This document shows positions 1-8,427 of a stretch of DNA of 63,511 nucleotides, in pieces; the stretch's first letter is position 1, and every line of letters starts with the position of its first letter. The notes under the pieces were generated by a model. The model saw nothing but the letters and a program-made list of their open reading frames with translations, did no database searches and was not told the DNA's origin. Both the position numbers and the translations under genes were made by a program. This stretch comes from Clostridiales bacterium. GTDB taxonomy: Bacteria > Bacillota > Clostridia > Lachnospirales > Cellulosilyticaceae. Location of the stretch: NCBI GenBank assembly GCA_019418225.1, contig DYCF01000027.1, forward strand, positions 1-63,511, read 5' to 3'.

Positions 1-100
1 ACGGTGGTGTGAGAGGTCGGATAATCAATTAATGGTTATCCTCCTACTCGATTTTTTACAAGCAGACTCATTAACTTTTTCTCTTCAGGACTTATATGTC
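1..100. other. Non-coding window edge
   Basis: No supportable gene is visible here. On the minus strand this is the region just beyond the palindromic element at 101-307. It contains, at 68-84 read in reverse, GAAAAAGTTAATGA, which also occurs about 20 nt past the related element at 38232-38437. A small inverted repeat (GGATAA at 19-24, TTATCC at 36-41) is also present. The left end is cut by the window. Confidence 0.5.
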
Positions 101-307
101 CAACAATATAGCTAGATACTGGGGTGCCGCCAGGCTACCTTCGGAACAATCTGATGATGCTCTTGGTGAAAAAAGTTAAAGAGGTTTTAGGTGTGCTGTT
201 TGAGCGAAGCGAGTTCATACCGTTTCTTTAACTATTTTTGCTTGGAGCATCACAGATTGTGGAGCGTGTAGCCTGGTGACACCTCAGTGTCTAGCGGCCT
301 TATGTTG
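101..307 (-). repeat. Large near-palindromic element, copy A
   Basis: This is a long imperfect inverted repeat: GCTAGATACTG at 111 pairs with CAGTGTCTAGC ending at 295, followed inward by CCAGGCTAC/GTAGCCTGG, AATCTG/CAGATT and GATGCTC/GAGCATC. Read on the minus strand it starts 18 nt after the nitroreductase stop. It shares conserved boxes (CTCC, AACGG, an ACTCGCTTCGCTCAAAC-like core, CTAAAAC, TTCCGAAGGTAG) with the elements at 27721 and 38232, although the arm sequences differ. The arms and boxes are seen directly. A role as a 3'-UTR RNA or a mobile palindrome is inference. Confidence 0.8.
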
Positions 308-324
308 CGACCCCTCGTCCCTTT

Positions 325-960
325 TTATATAAAGGTAACGACTTCTTCAAGCGGTTTACGTTTAGGTTGGCTTGGTGTTTCATCTGCTGGGACACCTAGA
401 GCAACCATGGCCATTAAAGAGTAATTTGGTTTATCAAAACCAATGATTTTTTCAATTTCAGCCTTTGCATGTGCTGGCCCTGTCATATAACAACCACCAT
501 ATCCCATATTAGCAGCAGCTAATAAAAGATTTTCTACAGCAGCTCCAATCCCTTGGGCAGCCGACTGTGGTGATCTTAGAATCTCTAAGACTTCTTCATC
601 TACATTGTTAGCACATAATACTTTTTCTTCAATCATATTATATGGCTTAGAATAAACAACAACTGTAACAGCGCTACGTTCGAAGGCTGTATAGTATGGT
701 AAGAATTTCATATATTTTGTTTGTTCTTCTTCTGTTTCCATAAGAGATGCAATATGCTTATGACTTGTGGTAACAGCTTCGGCAATCTGATGAATTTTTT
801 CTTTATCTTCAATAACGACGAAGTGCCAATTTTGTTGATGTTTAGGAGAAGGAGCAAAGGTAGCAGCTTCTAACATCTTTAAAAGGTCTTCTCTTGGAAC
901 AGGGGCATCTTTAAAATCTCTTATACTTTTTCTTTTGTAAATGAAATCTAAATTTGACAT
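325..960 (-). CDS. Nitroreductase family protein
   Basis: Predicted FMN-dependent NAD(P)H oxidoreductase of the nitroreductase superfamily, 211 aa, a normal length for the family. The N-terminal RKSIRDF motif, APSPKHQQNWHFVV near residues 36-49 and the later AAQGIGAAVENLLLAA segment followed by GYGG are typical FMN-contact regions. The start is supported by AAGGAG about 7 nt upstream on the minus strand. The physiological substrate cannot be read from sequence; members reduce nitroaromatics, quinones or flavins. It stands alone, followed by a large palindromic element rather than a simple terminator. Confidence 0.88.
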   Translation of the reverse strand: MSNLDFIYKRKSIRDFKDAPVPREDLLKMLEAATFAPSPKHQQNWHFVVIEDKEKIHQIAEAVTTSHKHIASLMETEEEQTKYMKFLPYYTAFERSAVTVVVYSKPYNMIEEKVLCANNVDEEVLEILRSPQSAAQGIGAAVENLLLAAANMGYGGCYMTGPAHAKAEIEKIIGFDKPNYSLMAMVALGVPADETPSQPKRKPLEEVVTFI

Positions 961-1051
961 AGTAATCTCCTTTGTAATGGGGTGATAAGCTTTTTAACTT
1001 AAATTTATTTTATACTAATATACTGGCTTTAACAATTATTCATTTTAATCT

Positions 1052-1076
1052 AGCAGGTAACTTACCTGCTTTTTTT
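1052..1076 (+). terminator. Hairpin plus T-run, possible terminator
   Basis: AGCAGGTAA and TTACCTGCT form a perfect stem with a one-base centre, followed by seven T. It points rightward, but no rightward gene precedes it within the window. It could end an unseen transcript, or be an operator for the divergent genes on either side. Confidence 0.45.
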
Positions 1077-1117
1077 GCATCTTAGAGAGGCCTTTTTACA
1101 ACTTGATAGCATAGCCG

Positions 1118-1145
1118 TTGCTAAAAAAATGAAGGATAGTATAGT
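1118..1145 (+). promoter_or_regulatory. Candidate promoter of the ABC/LytTR operon
   Basis: TTGCTA, a 16-nt spacer and TATAGT lie about 47 nt upstream of the ABC ATPase start. The match to a housekeeping promoter is moderate. The sequence AGCCGTTGC just upstream resembles a single LytTR half-site, but no clear second half-site was found. Confidence 0.35.
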
Positions 1146-1191
1146 GATAAGTGTAAAGAAACAGTAGGGAATCTAGAAAAGGGGAATTTAT

Positions 1192-2106
1192 ATGAGTGAG
1201 ATTATAGAGGTTAATCATTTGAAAAAATATTATAAAAATGTTAAGGCAGTAGATGATATTAGTTTTAAAGTAGAAAAGGGTGAACTTTTTGGTTTCTTAG
1301 GGGTAAATGGAGCTGGAAAGTCTACAACAATTAATATGCTTTGTACATTGTTAAGGCCAACAGACGGCGAGGCATATATAGGTGGCTACAAGCTGGGGAA
1401 AGAAGATGAAGCAATTAGAAGGTTAATTGGGATAGTCTATCAGGAAAATAGCTTAGACGATGCATTAACAGTAAAAGAAAACCTTATGATTCGAGGCCGT
1501 TTATATGAGCCTGATAGTAAGAAATTAAAAAAACAGTTAAGTGAGGTCTCTGAGCGCTTAGGCTTAGAGGAGATATTAAATAGAAGATTCAAAAGACTTT
1601 CAGGCGGACAAAAAAGAAGATGTGAGATTGCAAGGGCATTAATGCATCAGCCGGAGGTTTTGTTCTTAGATGAACCGACTACTGGACTTGACCCCGCCAC
1701 AAGAAAAGATGTGTGGGAATGTGTTGCCAGACTAAGAGAAGAAATGCAGATGACAGTATTTTTGACAACACATTATATGGAGGAGGCAGCTGCGGCTTCA
1801 CATATAGGCATTATGGACAACGGCAAGTTAAAGCAATATGGCACGCCGTTTTCATTAAAAGAAAGCTTTGCCAGTGATCGGCTGAATGTGATGGCAAAGG
1901 ATAAAGAAAAGGTGATTGAGATTTTAAGAAATAAGAAGTTGGTATTTAAGGAGGATAATAGGATGCTAAGTATAGAACTGAATAACACACTTGCGGCGCT
2001 TACAATATTACCTAGCATCGAGGATGCCATCAGTGGATTCGAAGTCATTCAAGGTTCTATGGATGATGTGTTTTTAAACGTTACAGGAAAAGCATTAGCG
2101 CATTAA
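1192..2106 (+). CDS. ABC transporter ATP-binding protein (drug-export type)
   Basis: Cytoplasmic ATPase of an ABC-2 exporter, 304 aa. Walker A GVNGAGKST lies at residues 37-45, the signature is LSGGQKRR, and Walker B is LFLDEPTTGLDP followed by a TTHYMEEA switch region. The long C-terminal extension after the nucleotide-binding domain is typical of the DrrA/CcmA-like branch. It is preceded by a good RBS (AAGGGG). The permease follows after a 39-nt gap, so the two probably form one exporter. The two next genes, a LytTR regulator and a DUF3021 membrane protein, probably control the operon. Substrate unknown; peptides or drugs are usual for the family. Confidence 0.92.
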   Translation: MSEIIEVNHLKKYYKNVKAVDDISFKVEKGELFGFLGVNGAGKSTTINMLCTLLRPTDGEAYIGGYKLGKEDEAIRRLIGIVYQENSLDDALTVKENLMIRGRLYEPDSKKLKKQLSEVSERLGLEEILNRRFKRLSGGQKRRCEIARALMHQPEVLFLDEPTTGLDPATRKDVWECVARLREEMQMTVFLTTHYMEEAAAASHIGIMDNGKLKQYGTPFSLKESFASDRLNVMAKDKEKVIEILRNKKLVFKEDNRMLSIELNNTLAALTILPSIEDAISGFEVIQGSMDDVFLNVTGKALAH

Positions 2107-2145
2107 TTTTAAGATGAGCAAGTTAAATTTAGGGGAGGGAATGAG

Positions 2146-3060
2146 ATGAAGACAATTGGAAGTTTAGTAAAAAGAAATGTACTGCTTTATATAAGAGACC
2201 GTTCGGCTGTATTCTTTTCACTGCTATCTATGATTATAGTAATTGGGCTGATGGTAGTGTTTTTAGGAAATATGAATAGTGATAATATAATAGATGTTTT
2301 AAATGAATATGGTGGGATAAGAGATACCGTAGCAGATCGGGCAAATGCCGTTTATTTGGTGGAAATGTGGACACTTGCTGGCATATTAGTTGTCAATGCG
2401 GTTACGGTGACATTGATGATGTTAGGTTTTATGGTAAAAGATGAAGAAGAGCGAAAATTAGCTAGCTTTTATGTGGCACCAGTTAGTAGGTTCAAAGTAA
2501 TGCTCGGATATATCATAGCGGCTATGCTAGTTGGCATGATAATGTGTATTTTAACTTTGGGTGTTGGCGGTCTTTATATTGGGTTAACAAGTGGTGAGTT
2601 TTTAAGTGCCCTAGAAGTTTGCAAGGTTATAAGTCTTATTATACTTAATGTATTTGTAGCAGCATGTAGCATGTTTCTTGTAGCACTTTTTGTGCATAGT
2701 ATGAGTGCCTGGAATGGGATTAATACAATTATTGGGACGTTAATAGGTTTTGTGGGGGCTATTTATTTACCTATGGGTATGCTACCTGAAGGGGTACAGA
2801 ATGTACTTAAGTGTTTTCCAGTTTTACATGGCACTACAATGATGCGAGAAATTTGTACGGCAAAGGCTATAGAGAAAACATTTGAAGGATTTCCTGTGGA
2901 AGTCGTGGCAGGCGTTAAGAAGGCTATGGGCATTACAATAGAGATGGGGAATCATCAAGTGGGTGCTTGGTGGCAAGTAGCATTTTTATTAGGATGTGGT
3001 ATAATAACGATAATAATAAGTGTCTTAATATTTAGAAAGTATAAGATGTATGAGGAGTAG
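2146..3060 (+). CDS. ABC-2 type transporter permease
   Basis: Membrane subunit of the exporter, 304 aa. A first membrane helix at about residues 22-42 is followed by an extracellular loop (to about 75) and then five more hydrophobic segments, the ABC-2 permease layout. A KDEEERKLASFYVAPVSR stretch after the second helix resembles the coupling-helix region of the family. The RBS (GGGGAGGG) is strong. It sits directly behind its ATPase gene and 8 nt before the LytTR gene, so the operon is tightly packed. The transported substrate cannot be inferred. Confidence 0.9.
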   Translation: MKTIGSLVKRNVLLYIRDRSAVFFSLLSMIIVIGLMVVFLGNMNSDNIIDVLNEYGGIRDTVADRANAVYLVEMWTLAGILVVNAVTVTLMMLGFMVKDEEERKLASFYVAPVSRFKVMLGYIIAAMLVGMIMCILTLGVGGLYIGLTSGEFLSALEVCKVISLIILNVFVAACSMFLVALFVHSMSAWNGINTIIGTLIGFVGAIYLPMGMLPEGVQNVLKCFPVLHGTTMMREICTAKAIEKTFEGFPVEVVAGVKKAMGITIEMGNHQVGAWWQVAFLLGCGIITIIISVLIFRKYKMYEE

Positions 3061-3068
3061 AACTATTC

Positions 3069-3506
3069 GTGAAAATTATTATAGAAGATCCAAAAGCTGA
3101 TGAAGAAGATGAGATTATCATAAGGTGCAAGACAATTGATGAGGCCGTATTAAAACTTATTTATGGTATCAAAATGGGAAGCCAGAAAGTAATGGCTTTT
3201 AAAAATGATGCAATTATAGTGCTGGACCCTAAAGAGATATATTATTTTGAAGCAGTGGATCATAAGGTCTTTGCTTATGCCGAAAAGGAAGTGTATGAAG
3301 TCAAAGCAAAGCTTTATGAAATAGAAGAGGACTTTGAGGGGACTGATTTTTTTAGAGCGTCTAAGTCTTCTATTGTTAATCTGGCGCAGATAAAGAGTTT
3401 AACGCCAGCTTTTAGTGGCCGATTTGAAGCACTTCTTTATAATGGGGAACGCATCATTATTTCAAGGCAATATGTAAGCGTATTGAAGAAGAAATTAGGA
3501 TTTTAG
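3069..3506 (+). CDS. LytTR DNA-binding domain regulator
   Basis: A 145-aa protein without a receiver domain. It has an N-terminal about 40-residue alpha/beta segment, then a LytTR domain from about residue 45 (IIVLDPKEIYYFEAVDHKV; later FFRASKSSIVNLAQIKSL) to the C terminus (ISRQYVSVLKKKL). It starts at GTG with GAGGAG upstream. Stand-alone LytTR proteins are often paired with a small membrane protein that holds them inactive; here the next gene is such a candidate (DUF3021). The pair is probably the dedicated regulator of the upstream exporter. The activating signal is unknown. Confidence 0.9.
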   Translation: MKIIIEDPKADEEDEIIIRCKTIDEAVLKLIYGIKMGSQKVMAFKNDAIIVLDPKEIYYFEAVDHKVFAYAEKEVYEVKAKLYEIEEDFEGTDFFRASKSSIVNLAQIKSLTPAFSGRFEALLYNGERIIISRQYVSVLKKKLGF

Positions 3507-3521
3507 GAAGGAGCAGAAAAG

Positions 3522-3947
3522 GTGAGACGACTTAAAGAATTAGCAGCAATATTTGCATGGGTGACAACAGGTATAGTAATAGCTTCCACCATTTTTATAG
3601 GAATTTTCTATAGCTTTGAAGTAGTTACAAGCAATATATTATGGCAGATTTTAATCTGCTCATTGATATGTACTTTGGGAAGTTTAGTTTATCCTAATAA
3701 GGAACTTTCTAAAAAACTAACAGCTATTTTAACAATCATTTATTATCTGTATATCAATCTAGTTGTGCTAGGATGTGGCTTGATATTTGAATGGTTTAAT
3801 ATGAATAATTTAGGAATGGTTATCGTAATGCTCATATTAATTGCACTAGTATTTATAAGTGTATGGGGGATTTCAATCTATAAGTCTAAAAGATTAGCTG
3901 ATGAGATGAATAGAAGATTAGAAATATATCACAACCAGGAAAAATAG
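3522..3947 (+). CDS. DUF3021 family membrane protein
   Basis: A 141-aa integral membrane protein with four predicted helices (about residues 10-30, 40-57, 66-88 and 98-118) and a short charged cytoplasmic tail. This matches DUF3021, whose genes are regularly found next to LytTR regulators. It starts at GTG with GGAAGGAG upstream, 15 nt after the LytTR stop. By analogy with LytTR regulatory systems of streptococci it may sequester or antagonise the LytTR protein at the membrane; that is inference, not visible in the sequence. Confidence 0.82.
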   Translation: MRRLKELAAIFAWVTTGIVIASTIFIGIFYSFEVVTSNILWQILICSLICTLGSLVYPNKELSKKLTAILTIIYYLYINLVVLGCGLIFEWFNMNNLGMVIVMLILIALVFISVWGISIYKSKRLADEMNRRLEIYHNQEK

Positions 3948-3974
3948 ACTAGAAGTAAGATTTATAATAAGATA

Positions 3975-4003
3975 TTGAGCAACAAATTTATATATGCTAT
4001 GAT
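3975..4003 (+). promoter_or_regulatory. Promoter of the EmrE-type transporter gene
   Basis: TTGAGC, a 17-nt spacer and TATGAT, about 50 nt upstream of the ATG at 4054, form a good housekeeping-type promoter. This supports the transporter gene being separate from the preceding operon. Confidence 0.55.
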
Positions 4004-4053
4004 AACAGACAGATTGCGATTTTATTAAGACAATTAAGTGAGGACAGAAAAAC

Positions 4054-4950
4054 ATGAAAAAACCAATCGGTTATGGCATCATAGCATCTTTATTTTTTGC
4101 ATTTACATTCATACTTAATAGCAGTATGAACATATCAGGAGGAAGCTGGCTATGGAGTGCTTCTTTAAGATACATATTTATGTTACCACTACTTTACATT
4201 GTAGTTTTAAAGCAAAAGGGTGTAAAAGAAGTACTTCAAAAGATTAAACAAGCACCTCTAGCGTGGTTTGTTTGGAGCAGTATAGGTTTCGGACTATTTT
4301 ATATTCCGCTAACATGGTCTTCAAAATTTGGGCCATCATGGCTTGTAGCCGGATGCTGGCAGATTACGATTGTTATGGGTATATTACTTACACCATTATT
4401 TAAAGAAAAATTGCCTGTGAAAAGTCTGCTTTATAGCTGTGTCATTTTAATTGGTGTAGCTATGATTCAGTATGAACAGGCAACTTCAGTGAATGTGATA
4501 AGTTCCATTGTGTGCATTGGACTCATTTTAATTGCAGCCACAGCATATCCTCTTGGAAATCGCAAAATGATGCGCGTATGTAATGGAGAACTTACTACAA
4601 CGCAGCGTGTATTTGGAATGACATTATGTAGTATGCCTGTTTGGATTACCTTATCACTTGTTGCACTTATGACAAGTGGGATGCCAAGTGGCAATCAGGT
4701 GATGCAATCAAGCATAGTCGCTTTATTCTCAGGAGTTATTGCCACTATTTTATTCTTTAAGGCAACGGACTTAACAAAGAGTAATGCGCATAACTTAGCT
4801 ATAGTTGAGGCAACTCAGGCAGGAGAAGTCCTTTTTACGGTATTAGGAGAAATATTTATTTTAGGTGGGGCCATCCCTTCTATGATAGGAATCATTGGGC
4901 TTCTTGTTATTATTATAGGCATGCTTTTAAATAGTTTGATAAAAGCTTAG
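4054..4950 (+). CDS. Multidrug-resistance efflux transporter family (EmrE-like, DMT superfamily)
   Basis: A 298-aa polytopic protein with about ten hydrophobic helices arranged as two five-helix halves, the second running from about residue 155. The N-terminal GYGIIASLFFAFTFILN and the sequence RKMMRVCNGELTTTQRVFGM after the first half fit the EmrE-like DMT family (multidrug resistance efflux transporter). It probably exports a small organic molecule using the proton gradient, but the substrate is unknown. It starts at ATG with AGTGAGGA upstream and has its own promoter. No terminator is evident before the next gene. Confidence 0.82.
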   Translation: MKKPIGYGIIASLFFAFTFILNSSMNISGGSWLWSASLRYIFMLPLLYIVVLKQKGVKEVLQKIKQAPLAWFVWSSIGFGLFYIPLTWSSKFGPSWLVAGCWQITIVMGILLTPLFKEKLPVKSLLYSCVILIGVAMIQYEQATSVNVISSIVCIGLILIAATAYPLGNRKMMRVCNGELTTTQRVFGMTLCSMPVWITLSLVALMTSGMPSGNQVMQSSIVALFSGVIATILFFKATDLTKSNAHNLAIVEATQAGEVLFTVLGEIFILGGAIPSMIGIIGLLVIIIGMLLNSLIKA

Positions 4951-5035
4951 TAAATTTTAAGACAATAGTGGATAGGTCGTATATTTAAAACATATGATAG
5001 CATTAAATAGATGATAATTATTTCTAGGAGGAACT

Positions 5036-5611
5036 ATGTTTAAGGCAATTTGTATTAAAAGCTATAAGGGGATACGAAAAGGTGAACGCATAAATGCATG
5101 GTATGGATTCAATGATAATATCTATTACTTTAGAGGATTTAAGATTTATTTAAATATGACACAAAAGGAATTTGAACAGTATTTCATGAATTTCAACAAT
5201 TACTACATTGTAGAAAAGCCTGAGGTAAAGAGACGATTTAGAAAGCCTAAAAAAGAATATATGCGTGTGGAGTTTAAGCATATTCCGGAGCCATTGCTAG
5301 TAGAGTTATATAACTGTGTTTTTTCTTATATAGAGCTTTCAAGACAAATTGACCCTGGACTTATTCAAACATTTAGCTATAGTATCATAACAACCCTAGA
5401 AAAACTAGAACATTTATATACGGTACTACCTGGTGACAAATTTCTAGAAGCTATACGAAGTGCTGAACAGGTATTTAAGGGAATGTACAAAACGGCATTA
5501 AGCATAGAAATTTCATTGTTACCTCAAGCAGAGGATTACGAACAGTTGCTAAAGCAATTTAAAGAGGATGCTGAAATTGTAGGTGGATTTTTTAAAGAAT
5601 TGAATAAATAA
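5036..5611 (+). CDS. Hypothetical protein, 191 aa
   Basis: Not recognised. It is a soluble, basic N-terminal half with many aromatic residues (a YYF/YFR-rich strand region over residues 1-70), then a mostly helical C-terminal half (residues 80-190) including KEYMRVEFKHIPEPLL. No signal peptide or membrane helix. The start has a strong RBS (AGGAGG). It ends just before a clear intrinsic terminator, so it is very likely a real single gene or the last gene behind the EmrE-like transporter. No function is proposed. Confidence 0.75.
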   Translation: MFKAICIKSYKGIRKGERINAWYGFNDNIYYFRGFKIYLNMTQKEFEQYFMNFNNYYIVEKPEVKRRFRKPKKEYMRVEFKHIPEPLLVELYNCVFSYIELSRQIDPGLIQTFSYSIITTLEKLEHLYTVLPGDKFLEAIRSAEQVFKGMYKTALSIEISLLPQAEDYEQLLKQFKEDAEIVGGFFKELNK

Positions 5612-5618
5612 AGATAAG

Positions 5619-5658
5619 AAGTTATTACACTAATATTAAAGCTGTAATAACTTTTTTT
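5619..5658 (+). terminator. Intrinsic terminator
   Basis: AAGTTATTACA and TGTAATAACTT form a perfect 11-bp stem followed by a T-run, 8 nt after the preceding stop codon. Confidence 0.9.
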
Positions 5659-5679
5659 AGTTGATTAATTAGGTCTGAC

Positions 5680-5708
5680 TTGACACTAAATGGTAAAAAA
5701 AGTAAAAT
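5680..5708 (+). promoter_or_regulatory. Promoter of the chemoreceptor gene
   Basis: TTGACA, a 17-nt spacer and TAAAAT form a near-consensus housekeeping promoter. A TGACACT (5681) / AGTGTCA (5730) inverted repeat brackets the start region and may be an operator. Confidence 0.7.
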
Positions 5709-5770
5709 TTCAAAGTGGATTTATGTAAAAGTGTCATTAATTAAGAAAATTATAGCTAGGGGGGTAGAAT

Positions 5771-7240
5771 ATGGGAGAACAGACCTTAATGAAATTAAAT
5801 AAATTAATTGTTTCAGTAGGAATTGCATTAGGAAGCTTTTTAAGTTTATTGGTGGGTCTACAGTTTTTAGCATTACGAAATACAGGGACTGCTATTATAA
5901 GCATATTATTATACATGGGACCTATGATTATTTGTCTTTTAATATTCAAGCGTAATGCAGCACTTGAAAGTTTTAAATATTATGGGATGATAGCGTATTT
6001 AATATTATATGTAAGTGTTGCAAAAGGCTCATTAGGGCAGCAGCTTTTTCCACTTGCTTTTGGCATTATGCTTATATTCTTTTTATATTATGATGTAAAG
6101 GTTGAATTATATCTTTTAATAGGGATTTGTAGCATTGACTTAATAATATTATTTATTAAGCTCGTACAGCCAGGTGCTGATGTTACTTTACTAATTGGTA
6201 ATGAAGTAATTAATGGGATACTTTGTGTAAGCTTTGCAGCAATGTTATGGACAGTTGCTAAATTAGCTAAAGAAGACAATGATATAAAGCTCGCAACTAT
6301 TGAAAAAGAGAAGGAAATGCAAGAGGTACTCATATCAGACGTACTGCAAGTTGCTAGATTAGTAGATGTTAATTGCGAAAAAGTACATGATATTGTAGAT
6401 CAAGTAGCAGCCTCATCTGAAAATGTTTCAATAGCAATCGGGCAGATTTCAGAGGGTGCGAATGAAACGGCACAAAGCATAGAAAATCAATTAGAGATTA
6501 CACGAAACATACATGATCAGATTAATGTAACAGCTCAGTCATTCGGAGAGATAAAAGAGGTCTTTGGAGAGTCAGAACAATACTTTAGAGAGGGAATGAA
6601 GATTGTAGGCACATTAGGCCAAAAGGCGAAGGTTACCAATACAATAAGTAACGAAACGAAGGTCGTTATGGCAGACTTTAAAGAAAAATCAATGCAGATT
6701 ACTGATATAGTTGAAGTTATTACAGCCATTTCGGAACAAACGAACTTATTATCACTTAATGCAGCTATTGAGAGTGCTAGAGCAGGAGAAGCAGGTAAAG
6801 GCTTTGCTGTAGTAGCAGGAGAAGTAGGGAAATTAGCATCTCAAAGTAGTGAGTTTACTGCTAATATTGCAAATATCATCAAAGACTTACAAAGACGCAC
6901 TGAAGATGTAGAAAAAAATGTAGGGCAACTCAGTGAAGTGGCTGAAGAACAAGCACAACTTATTGAAAGAACAAGAGTTATGTTTGATAAAATGATAGAA
7001 GCAATTAAAGCAATGTATGTAAAGACAGAAATCATTGATGAAAATATGGAAACTATTGTAAAGAGAAACACAGAAATTGTAGAAAACATCAATGATATTT
7101 CTTCGATTAGTGAAGAAACTACTGCAGGTTCTCAGGAGGTTGCAACTATGGCAGTTGCAAATGTAGAGTTAACTGAAGCAGCAAGTACATATGTGAAGGA
7201 ACTTCTAGAATTAGCAGCAGAAATGAAAAAATATATTTAA
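5771..7240 (+). CDS. Methyl-accepting chemotaxis protein, membrane-embedded sensor
   Basis: A 489-aa chemoreceptor. The first about 180 residues contain about six hydrophobic helices with very short loops and no large extracellular domain, so sensing is probably within the membrane. There is no obvious HAMP domain. From about residue 200 a long coiled coil carries the signalling hairpin, with the conserved tip ISEQTNLLSLNAAIESARAG at about residues 320-339 and the EAGKGFAVVAGEVGKLA continuation. It would act on CheA/CheW at the pole. It has its own promoter and terminator; no che genes are nearby. The ligand is unknown. Confidence 0.92.
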   Translation: MGEQTLMKLNKLIVSVGIALGSFLSLLVGLQFLALRNTGTAIISILLYMGPMIICLLIFKRNAALESFKYYGMIAYLILYVSVAKGSLGQQLFPLAFGIMLIFFLYYDVKVELYLLIGICSIDLIILFIKLVQPGADVTLLIGNEVINGILCVSFAAMLWTVAKLAKEDNDIKLATIEKEKEMQEVLISDVLQVARLVDVNCEKVHDIVDQVAASSENVSIAIGQISEGANETAQSIENQLEITRNIHDQINVTAQSFGEIKEVFGESEQYFREGMKIVGTLGQKAKVTNTISNETKVVMADFKEKSMQITDIVEVITAISEQTNLLSLNAAIESARAGEAGKGFAVVAGEVGKLASQSSEFTANIANIIKDLQRRTEDVEKNVGQLSEVAEEQAQLIERTRVMFDKMIEAIKAMYVKTEIIDENMETIVKRNTEIVENINDISSISEETTAGSQEVATMAVANVELTEAASTYVKELLELAAEMKKYI

Positions 7241-7286
7241 CTAAGAACACATTTACATAAATCAATTAATTAGATATGAGGTAAAT

Positions 7287-7321
7287 AAAAACCGCTAACA
7301 GTCGATTGTTAGCGGTTTTTA
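7287..7321 (+). terminator. Intrinsic terminator
   Basis: AAAACCGCTAACA and TGTTAGCGGTTTT form a perfect stem with a CGAT-type loop and a T-run, ending the chemoreceptor transcript. Confidence 0.92.
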
Positions 7322-7416
7322 CATATATGTCAGTAAATTTGTATAAAATTAAAGAAAATTTATATAATATAGATAGGTGATTATGCAGCTTAAGTGTGCT
7401 ACAATAAAGGTACAGA

Positions 7417-7511
7417 GCAGGGTAGAGTATTGAGCGTTAAGTGCTATTGTTACGGAATGTTGAACATAGACGAAAACCTAAAGGTTGCGGTTCAATACTT
7501 GCATTCACTGC
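7417..7511 (+). promoter_or_regulatory. Tetrahydrofolate (THF) riboswitch
   Basis: The aptamer matches the THF (folate) riboswitch: GGTAGAGTATTGAGCGTTAAGTG, split here as GGTAG, AGTATTGA and GCGTTAAGTG; then GGAATGT; then ACGAAAACCT with its partner AGGTT; then GCGGTTCAATACTTGCATTC. TATTGA pairs with TCAATA to form the long helix, and the GCGTTAAGTG and TTGCATTC boxes are the conserved ligand-site parts. It lies upstream of a folate ECF transporter gene, the usual genetic context. Between aptamer and gene are an AT-rich direct repeat (ATATTATTATAA twice) and a hairpin over the Shine-Dalgarno sequence. Confidence 0.9.
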
Positions 7512-7581
7512 AATATTATTATAAAGGCCTATATCAGTAGGTCGATATTATTATAATAACGTTGTTCCTTGTGAAAACCAG

Positions 7582-7604
7582 CTCCTTATAAAATTTTTAA
7601 GGAG
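7582..7604 (+). promoter_or_regulatory. Shine-Dalgarno-sequestering hairpin of folT
   Basis: CTCCTTA (7582) pairs with TAAGGAG (7598-7604), which is the core of the folT ribosome binding site (AAGGAGG, 7 nt before the ATG). This suggests that the upstream THF riboswitch acts on translation initiation, because no T-tailed terminator is visible between the aptamer and the start codon. Confidence 0.7.
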
Positions 7605-7612
7605 GCATTTTT

Positions 7613-8383
7613 ATGCAAAAAAGTAACAAAACAAACTTATTTCCTATGGCAGCAACAGCCCTTCTTGTTGCAATTAGTATTGTCCTAAGTAGTATGGTGA
7701 TTTATATTCCGCTATTTGGATTCCCGTCTGTACGATTTTCTGTATCAGGTATTCCCGTATTTTTAGCAGGTAGTTTATTTGGTGGTGTATATGGTGCTAT
7801 TGCAGGTTTTTTAAGTGATATCATCGGATTCTTATTTACAAGTAATGGGGCACCTTATCATCCAGGGTTTACGATTAACTCCATTTTAGTAGGTTTAATT
7901 CCAGGTGTTATTTTTGCACAGATTAAGAAAAGACAGATTACAGCATCTTTCAATAAAATTAACCTAGGCTTAGGGATAGCGGCTGCAATAGGGGCAATTA
8001 TTTATATTAACTTTATTGGTATTCACGAAATCGAGAACTTAGGAACTGTTATGGGGATGCCAACTCATATTGTATTAAGTATTTTAATGGTTATAATACT
8101 TGTAGCATTAGCCGTGGTAACAGCTTTTGTACAAAAACGCTTTAGTGAGAGTGACCACTTATATGCAATTGATAAGATTATCTTTATTACAATTATCAAC
8201 TTCATTGTGGTACAACTTATTTGTACACCAGTATGGCTTAATCAAATGTACAATATTCCAGTTATGGCATCTATAATGGTACGTATATTTAAATCCCTTA
8301 TAGATATTCCACTTCAAGTGATGTTTTTATATATTATTTTAAAGGCACTCCCAGTAAGTATAAAAAGCAGATATATTGCATAA
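7613..8383 (+). CDS. folT: Folate ECF transporter S component
   Basis: Substrate-binding membrane subunit of an energy-coupling-factor transporter, 256 aa with about seven hydrophobic helices. RFSVSGIPVFLAGSLFGG, the GAIAGFLSDIIGFL helix and the HPGFTINSILVGLIPG stretch match the folate S-component family. It is longer than the usual 160-190 aa, with extra C-terminal helices. The shared EcfA/EcfT module is not encoded here and must be elsewhere. Control by a THF riboswitch and the folC gene next door make folate uptake the most likely role. Confidence 0.9.
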   Translation: MQKSNKTNLFPMAATALLVAISIVLSSMVIYIPLFGFPSVRFSVSGIPVFLAGSLFGGVYGAIAGFLSDIIGFLFTSNGAPYHPGFTINSILVGLIPGVIFAQIKKRQITASFNKINLGLGIAAAIGAIIYINFIGIHEIENLGTVMGMPTHIVLSILMVIILVALAVVTAFVQKRFSESDHLYAIDKIIFITIINFIVVQLICTPVWLNQMYNIPVMASIMVRIFKSLIDIPLQVMFLYIILKALPVSIKSRYIA

Positions 8384-8427
8384 GTTAGGCTGTGCTAAGA
8401 AATAGAGACTACGTAAAGAAAAAGAAA

